64,000 bases of DNA from positions 18,835-82,834 of the forward strand of contig CAYFFG010000015.1 in the NCBI GenBank assembly GCA_964342355.1. Direction: 5' to 3'. Positions 52,844-62,056 of this stretch are shown in pieces (position 1 is the first letter of the stretch; each line of letters starts with the position of its first letter). Source of the stretch: Hirschia sp964342355 (GTDB taxonomy: Bacteria > Pseudomonadota > Alphaproteobacteria > Caulobacterales > Hyphomonadaceae). The position numbers and the translations under genes were made by a program. The notes beneath the pieces were generated by a model. That model saw only the letters and a list, made by a program, of their open reading frames with translations. It was not told where the DNA came from and made no database searches.

Positions 52844-53985
52844 TTTGCGGTTTCGTCAAATTTGGAAAGATCAATCGCGAATGGCTTTTGAAAGCCTGTC
52901 TCAACACCAGAAAGTGTCAAAATGCGCTTGGAGCTGAGATAGCTTGTGCGGTGTTGGCCGTCAGCGTATCGGCCGCTAATGACCGTTATGCCATTAGGAT
53001 AATCGATGTTTGATAGACGATTGTCTGTTGCGACTTGGTTAATATGTATTGGCTGAGAGGTCGACATACCGCCAAAGACTCTGATCGGCGTGGGATCTTT
53101 AGTCATCAAGGTCGACGTATATAGTTCGCCATTTTCCAGTACAGAAAGAATTGCAAAGGTATCTTGTTCACCGACAAGCGCAATGTCTGTGACCTGGTCA
53201 GGTAGGGGGAATGTATTTTCAACGGTTCCATTCTTAAAAACCGTTATTCTTTGGCCTTCTGCGGTCACAAGAAATGGGCCGCTCTGTGCACAAGAGGTGC
53301 TGTCAGATACAACTATGTCGTCGTCACCGACCTTCGAAAGTGTGGCGTTATCGTTTTCGATGTTGATTTCGAGCTGCGTAATTTGGCCCGATGAACCCGA
53401 TGAAATAGCGGAAAATGAAATCGAATTGGAATCAGAAGACTGTGAGACGCCATCGCACAGCATCTTGGCTGTATATATTGTGTCGAGTTCAGCACCGCCG
53501 CCTGATTGCGCTTCAGGTGAAATGAGCGCCAGTTTGATATTATTGTTGGGGCCTAGCGCCGGTGCTGCGCTCAAATTGGCTCCCGCCAGATTAAAATGGT
53601 TTGCCGTCAGCGTCTGAGTAAAGAGATTTGGGCTGGTTTCAGCGATTTTGGCGCCGTCTAGATCAAAGGCGCTCAAGCGACCGTCCGCTTGTGTTGCTGC
53701 AATAAAAGTCTGTGCTGCCTCAGTAACCCCGATAGAAAGGTCGACAATTGGAGCACTGGCAGGCTGAGATTCCCAAATGACAGTAACCCCAGCAGAACGC
53801 TCAGTCTGCGCTGGCGATGAAGCTTTCGCTGTTGCAGACGCCTCTGAAGAAACAGAGCCTTCAGCACCTTCGTTTTTACCCGGCGAACACTGCGTCAAAG
53901 CAATTGTTGCGAATATTCCTACAGTTGCAGCGCGAACTATGTTGACAAAAGGAGACTCGGACTGTAGCCACACCCGCTCGTTCAT
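52840..53985 (-). CDS. Hypothetical lipoprotein-like protein, possible beta-propeller
   Basis: 381 residues from the ATG at 53985; the longer frame from 54045 would run into the rplM start region on the other strand and lacks a ribosome site. The N-terminus has a hydrophobic stretch VGIFATIALTQC that is an imperfect lipobox, then a Ser/Ala/Glu-rich linker (about residues 35-65). The rest has regularly spaced beta-strand blades (FIAATQADGRLSAFDLDG, GPFLVTAEGQRITVFKNG, FAILSVLENGELYTS), reminiscent of beta-propellers such as phytase-like proteins, without a clear catalytic site. Cys pair CDGVSQ and SCAQS. I do not recognise the family. Confidence 0.6.
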   Translation of the reverse strand: MNERVWLQSESPFVNIVRAATVGIFATIALTQCSPGKNEGAEGSVSSEASATAKASSPAQTERSAGVTVIWESQPASAPIVDLSIGVTEAAQTFIAATQADGRLSAFDLDGAKIAETSPNLFTQTLTANHFNLAGANLSAAPALGPNNNIKLALISPEAQSGGGAELDTIYTAKMLCDGVSQSSDSNSISFSAISSGSSGQITQLEINIENDNATLSKVGDDDIVVSDSTSCAQSGPFLVTAEGQRITVFKNGTVENTFPLPDQVTDIALVGEQDTFAILSVLENGELYTSTLMTKDPTPIRVFGGMSTSQPIHINQVATDNRLSNIDYPNGITVISGRYADGQHRTSYLSSKRILTLSGVETGFQKPFAIDLSKFDETAN

Positions 53986-54026
53986 CAGAACAATAACTTT
54001 CTTTAAAGAGGCCCCGTGAGGGAGCA

Positions 54027-54494
54027 ATGAAAACCTATTCTGCAAAACCTTCCGAGGTCGAACACAAGTGGGTCGTGATTGACGCTGAAGGCGTTGTTGT
54101 TGGACGTCTTGCGTCTTACGTTGCCAAACGCCTGCGTGGCAAGCACCGTGCTGATTTTACTCCGCACATCGACACCGGCGACCACGTCATCATTATCAAC
54201 GCTGAAAAAGCAGTCCTGACCGGCAACAAACGTCGCGATAAGACTTACTATTGGCACACCGGTCACCCGGGTGGGATCAAATCTCGTCGCGCAGAAGAAA
54301 TTCTGGACGGTCGCTTCCCTGAACGCGTGGTCAAAAAAGCCATTGAGCGGATGATGCCAAAAGAGTCTTCTCTTTCACGCGCCCAGTTTTCCAAGCTGCG
54401 TGTTTATGCGGGCGCCGAGCACCCGCACGAAGCACAACAGCCTGAAGTGGTCGACTTCGCATCCATGAACACTAAAAACGTGAAGGCCGCATAA
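54027..54494 (+). CDS. rplM: 50S ribosomal protein L13
   Basis: 155 residues, assembly protein of the large subunit. Markers: MKTYSAKPSEVEHKWVVIDA at the start, VVGRLASYVAKRLRGKH, GDHVIIINAEKAVLTG, YYWHTGHPGG and MMPKESSLSRAQFSKL. AGGGAG is immediately before the ATG. It is followed by rpsI after 2 nt, the universal L13-S9 operon. Its promoter must lie in the start region of the divergent unknown gene, since only 41 bp separate the two starts. Confidence 0.98.
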   Translation: MKTYSAKPSEVEHKWVVIDAEGVVVGRLASYVAKRLRGKHRADFTPHIDTGDHVIIINAEKAVLTGNKRRDKTYYWHTGHPGGIKSRRAEEILDGRFPERVVKKAIERMMPKESSLSRAQFSKLRVYAGAEHPHEAQQPEVVDFASMNTKNVKAA

Positions 54495-54496
54495 TC

Positions 54497-54982
54497 ATGT
54501 CCGACGCTGTTGAAAGCCTTGAAGACATCAAAGACCTCGGTTCAGCGACTGTTGAAGCTGCGCCGTTAGCGCCGGCTGAGCCAAATATTGATGAATACGG
54601 TCGTGCTTATGGCACAGGTCGTCGTAAGTCAGCGATTGCGCGCGTATGGATCAAGCCAGGCACTGGCAAGATCACTGTGAACGGCAAAGATCAGGAACAG
54701 TATTTTGCACGACCGGTTCTGCGTTTGATCATCGAGCAGCCATTGGTCGCTGCTGAGCGTCGCACAGAGTTTGATGTGATCTGTACTGTTAAGGGATCTG
54801 GTCTTTCTGGCCAGGCAGGCGCGGTGCGTCACGGTATTTCTCGCGCGCTTGTCGCTTACGAGCCCGGTCTGCGTCGCGCGCTGAAGCCAGGCGGATTTCT
54901 GACACGTGACAGCCGTGAGGTTGAGCGTAAGAAGTACGGTCGCGCAAAAGCTCGTCGTTCCTTCCAGTTCTCCAAGCGTTAA
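54497..54982 (+). CDS. rpsI: 30S ribosomal protein S9
   Basis: 161 residues with an N-terminal acidic extension of about 30 residues (AVESLEDIKDLGSATVEAAP) beyond the E. coli form, as in other Alphaproteobacteria. Core: YGTGRRKSAIARVWIKPG, GQAGAVRHGISRALVAY, and the conserved C-terminal tail RKKYGRAKARRSFQFSKR whose last Arg contacts P-site tRNA. Cotranscribed with rplM; a terminator follows. Confidence 0.98.
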   Translation: MSDAVESLEDIKDLGSATVEAAPLAPAEPNIDEYGRAYGTGRRKSAIARVWIKPGTGKITVNGKDQEQYFARPVLRLIIEQPLVAAERRTEFDVICTVKGSGLSGQAGAVRHGISRALVAYEPGLRRALKPGGFLTRDSREVERKKYGRAKARRSFQFSKR

Positions 54983-55007
54983 GTCTCGGACAAACAATAC
55001 ATTCGAG

Positions 55008-55046
55008 AAAGGCGCTTGGGCTTGCTGCTCCAGCGCCTTTTTTATT
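55008..55046 (+). terminator. Terminator after rpsI
   Basis: AAAGGCGCT (55008-55016) pairs with AGCGCCTTT (55032-55040); the stem extends by GG/CC across one bulged T, and a T-run follows. Confidence 0.85.
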
Positions 55047-55097
55047 TTCCGTATCGCTTTTTCCAAATCAGTCCACCTTAAACAAAAGGATATCCTC

Positions 55098-56039
55098 ATG
55101 GCAGCCAAGGTATTCATCGACGGCGAAGCTGGCACGACAGGCTTGCAGATTGCCGATCGGCTGCGTGATCGTCGCGATTTGGAACTGGTGTCTATTGAAC
55201 CTGATCTGCGCAAGGATACCCACGAGCGTCAAAAACTGATGAATGCTGCTGATGCTGTTGTTTTATGTTTACCGGACGATGCGGCGCGCGAAGCCGTCAA
55301 GTTAATTGAAAATCCGGATGTGGCCATTGTTGACGCATCGACCGCGCACCGTATTGCAGACGGTTGGACCTATGGTTTCCCTGAAATGACGAAGGGGCAC
55401 CGGGAAAAAATTGCTAATTGCAAGCGCATTTCTAACCCCGGCTGTTATCCAACGGGTTTTCTTGCTTTAGTAAGACCGCTGCGCGAAGCCGGACTATTAC
55501 CAGAAGACTTTCCGGTGACTGTAAATGCTGTGTCTGGCTATACCGGCGGCGGAAAAGGGATGATTGCGCAGTTTGAAGATCCGCAAAACCCTGACTATGC
55601 AGCAGAAGCCTACAGAATCTACGCATTAAGTCAGCAACACAAACACCCACCGGAAATGATGGTGCATGGTCTTTTGTCGCACCGGCCTATGTTTACGCCT
55701 TCTGTTGGGCGCTATGCACAGGGTATGATTGTCGAAGTTCCTTTAATGTTGTGGGCGCTTCCTGGCGCACCAAAACGTAAAGACCTTCATGCAGCGATTT
55801 CATCAGCGTTCGCAGGTGAAGCCTTTATAAATATCCCAACGCTTGAAGAAGTTGATCAGATCGCCAAGCTGGAGCCAGAAGCGTTGAACAACACAAACAC
55901 GATGGAATTGTTTGTTTTTGGCGATGATGAGCAGACGCGTTTGGTGGCGCGTCTTGATAATCTAGGCAAAGGCGCTTCCGGAGCGGCCGTCCAAAATCTC
56001 AATATTTTGTTGGGCTTAGAGGAGGGGGCGGGACTATAG
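55098..56039 (+). CDS. argC: N-acetyl-gamma-glutamyl-phosphate reductase, type 2
   Basis: 313 residues from the ATG at 55098 (MAAKVFIDGEAGTTG), preceded by AAAGGATATCCTC. The NADP-binding GEAGTTGLQIADRL and catalytic Cys116 in SNPGCYPTGFLALV are seen; HRIADGWTYGFPEM and AVSGYTGGGKGMI complete the short type 2 form (about 310 residues against about 340-350 for type 1). Third step of arginine synthesis. Convergent with phaC; the two TAG stops are back to back in CTATAG (56034-56039). Confidence 0.95.
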   Translation: MAAKVFIDGEAGTTGLQIADRLRDRRDLELVSIEPDLRKDTHERQKLMNAADAVVLCLPDDAAREAVKLIENPDVAIVDASTAHRIADGWTYGFPEMTKGHREKIANCKRISNPGCYPTGFLALVRPLREAGLLPEDFPVTVNAVSGYTGGGKGMIAQFEDPQNPDYAAEAYRIYALSQQHKHPPEMMVHGLLSHRPMFTPSVGRYAQGMIVEVPLMLWALPGAPKRKDLHAAISSAFAGEAFINIPTLEEVDQIAKLEPEALNNTNTMELFVFGDDEQTRLVARLDNLGKGASGAAVQNLNILLGLEEGAGL

Positions 56040-57851
56040 TTTCGTTTCTTCTTTTTCGTTGTCGCGCTGGTCGTGGATGTCCGCCAAAGTCACATGCACA
56101 TATTCGCCTGGAGCAGGTTTTGCGCCTGAATCGGGCGACGGTGGCGCCGTGAGTGTTCCTGCGTGTGTTTGGAGCCATTTCGACCAAACTGGCCACCAAC
56201 TTGATTGTGTGCGAGTTGCGCTTTCAACCCATGCCTCTGCTGTTTCCGGACTTAAATCGTCACCGGTCCAGTGTCCGTATTTTTTGGAGGTTGGCGGACT
56301 GACAACGCCTGCAATGTGTCCGGATTCTGCAAGAACAAAAGTTGTCTCACCTCCAAGTTTTTTTGCACTTTGATATACTGATGCGTACGGCGCGATATGG
56401 TCACGCTGCGCCGCGTGAACGAAAGAAGGAAGTGTTATGTCCTTGGGCGACACTCTTTTTGAAAAGAGTTCAAATTCGTTCTCAGCGAAGGCGTTTTCCA
56501 AGTAGAAGCGTCTTAAATAGGTCAGGAAAAGTGGTCCAGGAATATTGGTTTGGTCATTGTTCCAAAACAATAAATCAAACGCGTCCGGCGTCTTACCCAT
56601 GAGGTAATTTTGTTCAAAATACTTCCAAATCAGATTTTCCGGCCGCAGAGCGTTAAAGCCGTCACGCATTAACTCACCAGGCATCACACCATGATTGTCA
56701 ACAATGGTCATGGCAATTTCTGCAACGCCGCCTGGAGTGACCATCACCCCCAAGTCGCCGGGCTGATCAAATGTGGTTTGGGTGGCAAGGAAGCTGAAGG
56801 ACGCCACGCGCTCGTCGCCAGCTTTACACATCAAGGCGCCTAACGTGGCGAGTAGTGTGCCACCCACACAATATCCGGCTAGATTGATAGGTTGCTGATG
56901 TGCGTTAAAAACGTGTTCAATCGCTGCCAGTGCGCCTAAAGCGGCGTAATCATCCCAGTTTAAGTCCCGAATGACTTTATCTGCGTTGCGCCAGGATAGG
57001 ATATAAACCGTAAAACCTTGATCTCTTAGCCAGGCAACTAGAGATTTTTCTGCTGACAGGTCGAGGACATAATACTTGTTGATCCATGGCGGGATAATCA
57101 GAATTGGCCGCTCATAAACCTCATCAGTTGAAGCGTGATAGCGAATGAGTTCCATCAATTCATTCTTCATCACGACGTCGCCGGGGGTCGTCGCTAGCGT
57201 TGCGCCCAACACAAAAGGCTGACCATCGCTCTGACGAATGTTGAGATGGCCACGCTTGAGATCCAGATCAGCTTTGAAGTTGGCAAGGCCCTCTTCGAGT
57301 GACTTTCCATCTGTTGCAAAAAGCTTGTTTAACGCTGTGGGATTGGTGGCGATGAAGTTAGAGGGCGAAATCGCCGCCATCATCTGACGAATATAAAATT
57401 TTGCTGCGTTTCGCTCATGCTCAGGTAAATCAGGGGCGTTATCAGGAAGCTGAGAAGCCCATTCGCAAAACAGAGCGTAAGATCGGCGAACATAATCAAA
57501 TGCAATACTAGATTGCCATGCCGGATCTGAAAACCGCGGATCAGTATCAAGTTCAGGCGCAGGCTTTGAGTTGATTGTATCTTGCAGCAAGTTCGCCTGA
57601 CGTTGCATCAGGTCTAGTTGTTTGGCCTGGAGGGCGTCTGCGTCAGCTGACAATGCTTCATAAAGTGTTTGCAATGCGGTCATCGCCCCGGCCGGTTGCA
57701 CCGCCATAGATGACCCTTTTGCTGCTAACTCCTGAAAGAGGGCCTGAAAATCAGCGCCCAGACGTGATATGCGCTCTTCCAGCGGCGACGTCTGCGGATT
57801 GGTAAATGGCGGTATATTCGCGCCAGTGTGTTTGTTTTTTCCATCTGCCAA
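56034..57851 (-). CDS. phaC: Class I polyhydroxyalkanoate synthase
   Basis: 605 residues, polymerises (R)-3-hydroxybutyryl-CoA into PHB on granules. The lipase-like box GYCVGG holds the nucleophile Cys328; the catalytic Asp is in an earlier-sheet segment near LFWNNDQTN/AQRDHIAP and the His in ESGHIAGVVSPP. The PhaC_N domain (about residues 100-270; DPRFSDPAWQSSIAFDYV) precedes the alpha/beta hydrolase part (PILIIPPWINKYYVLDL). The start is a TTG at 57851 with a weak ribosome site; no better in-frame codon fits the family length. phaA, phaB and phasin genes are not in the window. Confidence 0.95.
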   Translation of the reverse strand: MADGKNKHTGANIPPFTNPQTSPLEERISRLGADFQALFQELAAKGSSMAVQPAGAMTALQTLYEALSADADALQAKQLDLMQRQANLLQDTINSKPAPELDTDPRFSDPAWQSSIAFDYVRRSYALFCEWASQLPDNAPDLPEHERNAAKFYIRQMMAAISPSNFIATNPTALNKLFATDGKSLEEGLANFKADLDLKRGHLNIRQSDGQPFVLGATLATTPGDVVMKNELMELIRYHASTDEVYERPILIIPPWINKYYVLDLSAEKSLVAWLRDQGFTVYILSWRNADKVIRDLNWDDYAALGALAAIEHVFNAHQQPINLAGYCVGGTLLATLGALMCKAGDERVASFSFLATQTTFDQPGDLGVMVTPGGVAEIAMTIVDNHGVMPGELMRDGFNALRPENLIWKYFEQNYLMGKTPDAFDLLFWNNDQTNIPGPLFLTYLRRFYLENAFAENEFELFSKRVSPKDITLPSFVHAAQRDHIAPYASVYQSAKKLGGETTFVLAESGHIAGVVSPPTSKKYGHWTGDDLSPETAEAWVESATRTQSSWWPVWSKWLQTHAGTLTAPPSPDSGAKPAPGEYVHVTLADIHDQRDNEKEETKL

Positions 57852-57927
57852 GGTAGGAAGTTCTCGCTGATTTCTAACCGGGCTATTATTTGCCTAATGG
57901 TCTAACGACTCAAGATCGAGAACCAAG

Positions 57928-58293
57928 ATGCACAAATTATCTTCCACTGCGATACTTTTCGGTTTGTGCTTTTTAGGCGCCGGGTGTGTTTCCAATGTCA
58001 AAAACCAGGTTGTCAGCGCTGTTGAGAAGGCTCCGGAATGGTTTGAAAATCGCCGAGATGAAGTCGTAGGCCAAGGCTATCCGGACTTGCGCGACGTACC
58101 GCAAGGGTCCCAATACGCGCAGCAGGATAAAGATAAACTTCGGACCGAAGATGAAGCTCTGCTTGCAGAAGCTGAAAATATCCGCAAAGACCCACAGGCG
58201 CGTTCGCCGAGTGAAGAAGAAGACCGCGAAGATCCCAATGATTGGGCTGATGATGTGCGTTCGGAGTTTTCAGATTCGGCTGGCGCACAGTAG
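57928..58293 (+). CDS. Small hypothetical lipoprotein
   Basis: 121 residues. Signal sequence with lipobox GAGC (ILFGLCFLGAGCVSN, Cys20), then VVSAVEKAPEWFENRRDEV and YPDLRDVP, followed by a strongly acidic, helical C-terminal half (DEALLAEAENIRKDPQAR, EEEDREDPNDWADDV). The PEWFENRRDEVVGQGYPDL segment looks like the N-terminal conserved patch of an alphaproteobacterial lipoprotein group of unknown function. Divergent from phaC with 76 bp between; upstream of the aminotransferase. Confidence 0.72.
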   Translation: MHKLSSTAILFGLCFLGAGCVSNVKNQVVSAVEKAPEWFENRRDEVVGQGYPDLRDVPQGSQYAQQDKDKLRTEDEALLAEAENIRKDPQARSPSEEEDREDPNDWADDVRSEFSDSAGAQ

Positions 58294-58404
58294 TCAAACG
58301 CCCAAGCTTGCGAATTTTTTAGGTCGCACCCCTGTTAAGCGTCGCCTAACGCGCTAGGTTGCATCGCCGCAATTGTGCGGCTTGTTATATTTTTTGGTGT
58401 CCAG

Positions 58405-59616
58405 ATGAAGTTGGAATTTCACAAGATCAGACGTCTTCCCCCGTATGTGTTCGAACAAGTCAACCGCAAGGCGGCCGAACTTCGAGCGGCGGGTGCGGAC
58501 ATTATTGATCTTGGCATGGGAAATCCGGATTTGCCGACGCCCAAGCACATTATCGATAAATTGTGCGAAACGGCCTACAAGCCGAAAACAAATCGATATT
58601 CAGCTTCGCGCGGCATTCCCGGCTTACGCCGCGCATGCGCGGCGTATTATGAACGCCGCTTCGGCGTAAAGCTCAATCCAAACACGCAAATTGTTGCGAC
58701 ACTCGGATCGAAAGAAGGATTTGCAAACCTGGCCCAGGCGATTGCTGCGCCTGGTGACGTCATCATTGCGCCAAACCCATCTTACCCATTGCACACTTTT
58801 GGTTTTCTCATTGCGGGCGCTTCCATGCGTCACATCCGTGCAGATTCTCCTGAGGAATATCTAGCGGGTATGGACAAAGCGATTCGTCATTCAGTGCCAA
58901 AACCAACTGCAATGGTGCTTTGTTATCCGGGTAACCCGACGGCGCAGACCGTTGACCTTGATTTCTACAAAGAGGCTGTCGCTATCGCAAAGAAGCATGA
59001 GATCTGGATTTTGTCGGATCTGGCTTACACAGAGATCTATTTCGATGATCCCCCGCCATCTGTGTTGCAGGTGGAAGGCGCATTTGACATCGCTGTGGAA
59101 ACGACTTCGCTTTCCAAGACATACGCAATGGCTGGATGGCGCATGGGCTTTGCGGCCGGTAACGAACGCCTCATCGCGGCCTTGGCGCGCGTCAAATCTT
59201 ATCTCGACTATGGGGCGTTCACACCGGTTCAGGTAGCCGCCGCCGCCGCATTAAACGGTCCGCAGGAATGTGTCGAAGAGATGCGCGAGATTTATCGCTT
59301 ACGTCGAGATGTTCTCGTTGAAAGTTTTGGACGCGCCGGATGGGAAGTACCGTCTCCCAAGGCTTCAATGTTTGCGTGGGCGCCTATCCCTGAAGCTTAC
59401 CGCCATCTTGGGTCACTTGAGTTTTCCTTGCGTTTGATTGAGCAAGCACACGTCGCTGTGGCGCCTGGCGCGGGATTTGGAGAATACGGCGACGGACATG
59501 TCCGGATTGCGCTGGTTGAAAATGAGCAGCGCATTCGGCAGGCAGCGCGCAATATTCGCCGCTTCTTAGAAGCAGGACCTGAAAATTCCGAAACCGTTGT
59601 CAGCGCGGCAGAGTGA
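58405..59616 (+). CDS. Class I/II PLP aminotransferase (AlaC/LL-DAP aminotransferase-like)
   Basis: 403 residues from the ATG at 58405 (MKLEFHKIRRLPPYVF); a GTG at 58375 gives a longer N-terminus without family support. Fold type I aminotransferase with Schiff-base Lys238 in SLSKTYAMAGWRMGF, IDLGMGNPDLPTPKH, SYPLHTFGF and CYPGNPTAQTVD. Members at this locus, ahead of homoserine dehydrogenase, are annotated as alanine or LL-diaminopimelate/aspartate transaminases; the hom neighbour suggests aspartate-family amino acid metabolism. Substrate not certain. Confidence 0.9.
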   Translation: MKLEFHKIRRLPPYVFEQVNRKAAELRAAGADIIDLGMGNPDLPTPKHIIDKLCETAYKPKTNRYSASRGIPGLRRACAAYYERRFGVKLNPNTQIVATLGSKEGFANLAQAIAAPGDVIIAPNPSYPLHTFGFLIAGASMRHIRADSPEEYLAGMDKAIRHSVPKPTAMVLCYPGNPTAQTVDLDFYKEAVAIAKKHEIWILSDLAYTEIYFDDPPPSVLQVEGAFDIAVETTSLSKTYAMAGWRMGFAAGNERLIAALARVKSYLDYGAFTPVQVAAAAALNGPQECVEEMREIYRLRRDVLVESFGRAGWEVPSPKASMFAWAPIPEAYRHLGSLEFSLRLIEQAHVAVAPGAGFGEYGDGHVRIALVENEQRIRQAARNIRRFLEAGPENSETVVSAAE

Positions 59617-59624
59617 TAAGAGTT

Positions 59625-60914
59625 ATGGCCAAAAAAGAAAAATTGCGACTGGGTATAGCCGGTCTTGGAAATGTTGGCGTCGGACTGGTGAAACTGGTTC
59701 AGGCGCAAAAAGAACTGTTATTACCTGGGCAGTTAGAGATTACAGCTGTGTCTGCTCGCAGTCGCTCTCGGGATCGTGGTGTTGATATCTCCCACTATGG
59801 ATGGGCGGATGATGCAACTGATCTTGCAACGTCAGACGACGTTGATGTTTATGTCGAACTGATCGGCGGATCAGACGGTCCTGCGCGCCGAACCGTTGAA
59901 ACAGCGCTGATGAATGGCAAGCATGTTGTGACAGCTAACAAGGCGCTGATCGCAGAGCATGGATATGAGTTGGCGCAGTTAGCAGAAGCAAACAATGTCC
60001 ACCTTCTTTTTGAAGCGGCAGTTGCTGGCGGCGTGCCTATTGTGCGCGTTATTCGAGACAGCTTGTCAGGGGTGAATATTGAGCGTGTTTCAGGTATTTT
60101 GAATGGGACATGCAATTACATTCTTAGTGAAATGCTCGACAAAGGCGCTTCATACGAAGAGGTGTTGAAAGAAGCTCAGGCGCTTGGATATGCCGAAGCT
60201 GATCCATATTTGGACGTTTCCGGGATGGATGCGGCGCACAAGGCGTTGATCCTCGCCTGTATGGCGTTTGGTGCGAAACCTGATTTTTCAAAAGTCAGAG
60301 TCTCCGGTGTTGATAAAATAGAAGCGACAGACATCAATTTTGCCAACAAGCTGGGGTATCGCATTCGGCTAGTCGCTGAAGCCCTACGTCTTGAGGCTGG
60401 CGTACGGGTCGCTGTGGCGCCTGTTCTGGTGCCTTTGGGACATCCGCTTGCTCAAGTGACAGGCCCGACCAACGCGGTTGTTGTTGAAGGCGAACCTGTT
60501 GGGCAAGTCACAATGACTGGTCCGGGCGCTGGCGAAGGTCCTACAGCGTCTGCTGTGATGGGGGATATCGTCCGGTTGTTCGATGGTCCGGCCACTGCGC
60601 CATTTGGCGTGCCCGTCAGCTCGCTTAAAGATTTGTTTGTGGACACGTCAGGCGAGGGGCTTGCTTCCGCTTGGTTCATTCGCCTGAAACTTGCCGATAA
60701 GTCAGGCGCCATGGCGGCCGTGACAAATACATTGGCGGCATGTGATGTGTCTATCGACAAATTGTTGCAGGATTCAGCTGGTGACACGGCGGCGGCCCCT
60801 GCGGCGATTGTTACGCATGATTGCAAGCGCAAAGATGCGGAGATGGCTGTTCGTAAGCTGACGGAATTAGAGTATTGCGTGGATGCGCCCCGGTTAATCC
60901 GGATTGAGGCATGA
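59625..60914 (+). CDS. hom: Homoserine dehydrogenase
   Basis: 429 residues from the ATG at 59625; AAGAG is just upstream, and a GTG at 59613 overlapping the previous stop is an alternative. NAD(P)-binding loop GIAGLGNVGVGLVKL, catalytic Lys in VVTANKALIAEHG, GILNGTCNYILSEM and EADPYLDVSGMDAAHK, followed by a C-terminal ACT domain (LADKSGAMAAVTNTLAACDV) for threonine feedback. Converts aspartate semialdehyde to homoserine, sharing this precursor with ectoine synthesis. 8 nt after the aminotransferase gene: one transcript. Confidence 0.97.
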   Translation: MAKKEKLRLGIAGLGNVGVGLVKLVQAQKELLLPGQLEITAVSARSRSRDRGVDISHYGWADDATDLATSDDVDVYVELIGGSDGPARRTVETALMNGKHVVTANKALIAEHGYELAQLAEANNVHLLFEAAVAGGVPIVRVIRDSLSGVNIERVSGILNGTCNYILSEMLDKGASYEEVLKEAQALGYAEADPYLDVSGMDAAHKALILACMAFGAKPDFSKVRVSGVDKIEATDINFANKLGYRIRLVAEALRLEAGVRVAVAPVLVPLGHPLAQVTGPTNAVVVEGEPVGQVTMTGPGAGEGPTASAVMGDIVRLFDGPATAPFGVPVSSLKDLFVDTSGEGLASAWFIRLKLADKSGAMAAVTNTLAACDVSIDKLLQDSAGDTAAAPAAIVTHDCKRKDAEMAVRKLTELEYCVDAPRLIRIEA

Positions 60915-60969
60915 GTTTCGCATTCTGCAGTTGAAACTGGATATTAGTGATTAAATCGAGGGAACCAAG

Positions 60970-61923
60970 ATGACCGCTAACGCACTGAACCCCACTTACG
61001 CGGACGCGATGGTCCGAGTGACTGAGCGAGCAGCTGTAGCATCCGAAACGATGGTGGGGCGTGGCGACGAAAAAGCCGCAGACCAGGCTGCCGTGGATGC
61101 TATGCGCAACGCGCTCAATGAAATTGAAATGCAGGGTCGTATTGTCATCGGCGAAGGCGAACGGGACGAAGCGCCAATGCTGTACATTGGCGAGGAAGTC
61201 GGGACTGGTTCCGGTAAGGAAATTGACATTGCTCTGGACCCTTTGGAGGGCACAACCCTGACAGCCAAGGCAATGCCGAACGCTCTTGCCGTACTTGCTT
61301 GCGCGCCACGTGGCGGACTTTTGTATGCGCCAGACGTTTATATGGACAAGATTGCGATTGGCCCTGGATACGACAAAGGTATTGTCGATTTGGATCAGTC
61401 ACCTGCCGATAACGCAAAAGCTCTTGCTGCTGCCAAAGGCGTAGACGTTAAAGATCTGAACGTTTGTGTTTTGGACCGTCCGCGTCACCAGGAAATCATT
61501 GCTCAACTACGTGAAATCGGCGCGCGTATCGCCTTGATCACAGATGGTGATGTGGCTGGCGTTATTAACACAACAGACCCATCAACTGGCATCGACATGT
61601 ATATGGGATCTGGTGGTGCGCCTGAGGGAGTTCTTGCTGCTGCTGCGCTTAAGTGTGTTGGCGGTCAGATGCAGGGCCGCTTGTTGTTCCGCAATGACGA
61701 CGAACGTGGGCGCGCTGAGCGCACAGGCGTCACAGACTTTGACAAAAAGTATGACCTACATGAGTTGTGTTCGGATGATGCAATCTTTGCAGCGACTGGC
61801 GTGACAACAGGCGGACTTCTGTCTGGTGTGAAGCGCACGAACGGTAAAATACACACGCACTCCCTTGTTATGTCATCGTTTGATGGCGTAGTGCGGACTG
61901 TGCACTCCACTTACCCAGGCTAA
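60970..61923 (+). CDS. glpX: Class II fructose-1,6-bisphosphatase
   Basis: 317 residues, GlpX family, gluconeogenic FBPase of the Li-sensitive phosphatase fold. Markers: ERAAVASETMVGRGDEKAAD, IGEGERDEAPMLYIGEEVG with metal ligands, IALDPLEGTTLTAKAM, and GGAPEGVLAAAALK. GAGGGAACC precedes the ATG at a good distance. It follows hom by 55 nt and precedes recJ after a terminator, the usual alphaproteobacterial order. Confidence 0.97.
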   Translation: MTANALNPTYADAMVRVTERAAVASETMVGRGDEKAADQAAVDAMRNALNEIEMQGRIVIGEGERDEAPMLYIGEEVGTGSGKEIDIALDPLEGTTLTAKAMPNALAVLACAPRGGLLYAPDVYMDKIAIGPGYDKGIVDLDQSPADNAKALAAAKGVDVKDLNVCVLDRPRHQEIIAQLREIGARIALITDGDVAGVINTTDPSTGIDMYMGSGGAPEGVLAAAALKCVGGQMQGRLLFRNDDERGRAERTGVTDFDKKYDLHELCSDDAIFAATGVTTGGLLSGVKRTNGKIHTHSLVMSSFDGVVRTVHSTYPG

Positions 61924-61950
61924 AGCTAGCTTTGGTAGTCTGACACAAAG

Positions 61951-61986
61951 GGCCGTCCTGATTTGCTCAGGGCGGTCTTTTTTTCG
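61951..61986 (+). terminator. Terminator after glpX
   Basis: GGCCGTCCTGA (61951-61961) pairs with TCAGGGCGGTC (61967-61977) through 9 Watson-Crick and 2 G-U pairs, loop TTTGC, followed by seven T. Confidence 0.88.
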
Positions 61987-62056
61987 CGCCAAGGGCTGAC
62001 CGGCAGACGACCGAGATTTACTCTGGCCGTTTATTGAGTCGCAGGAACAACAGTTG

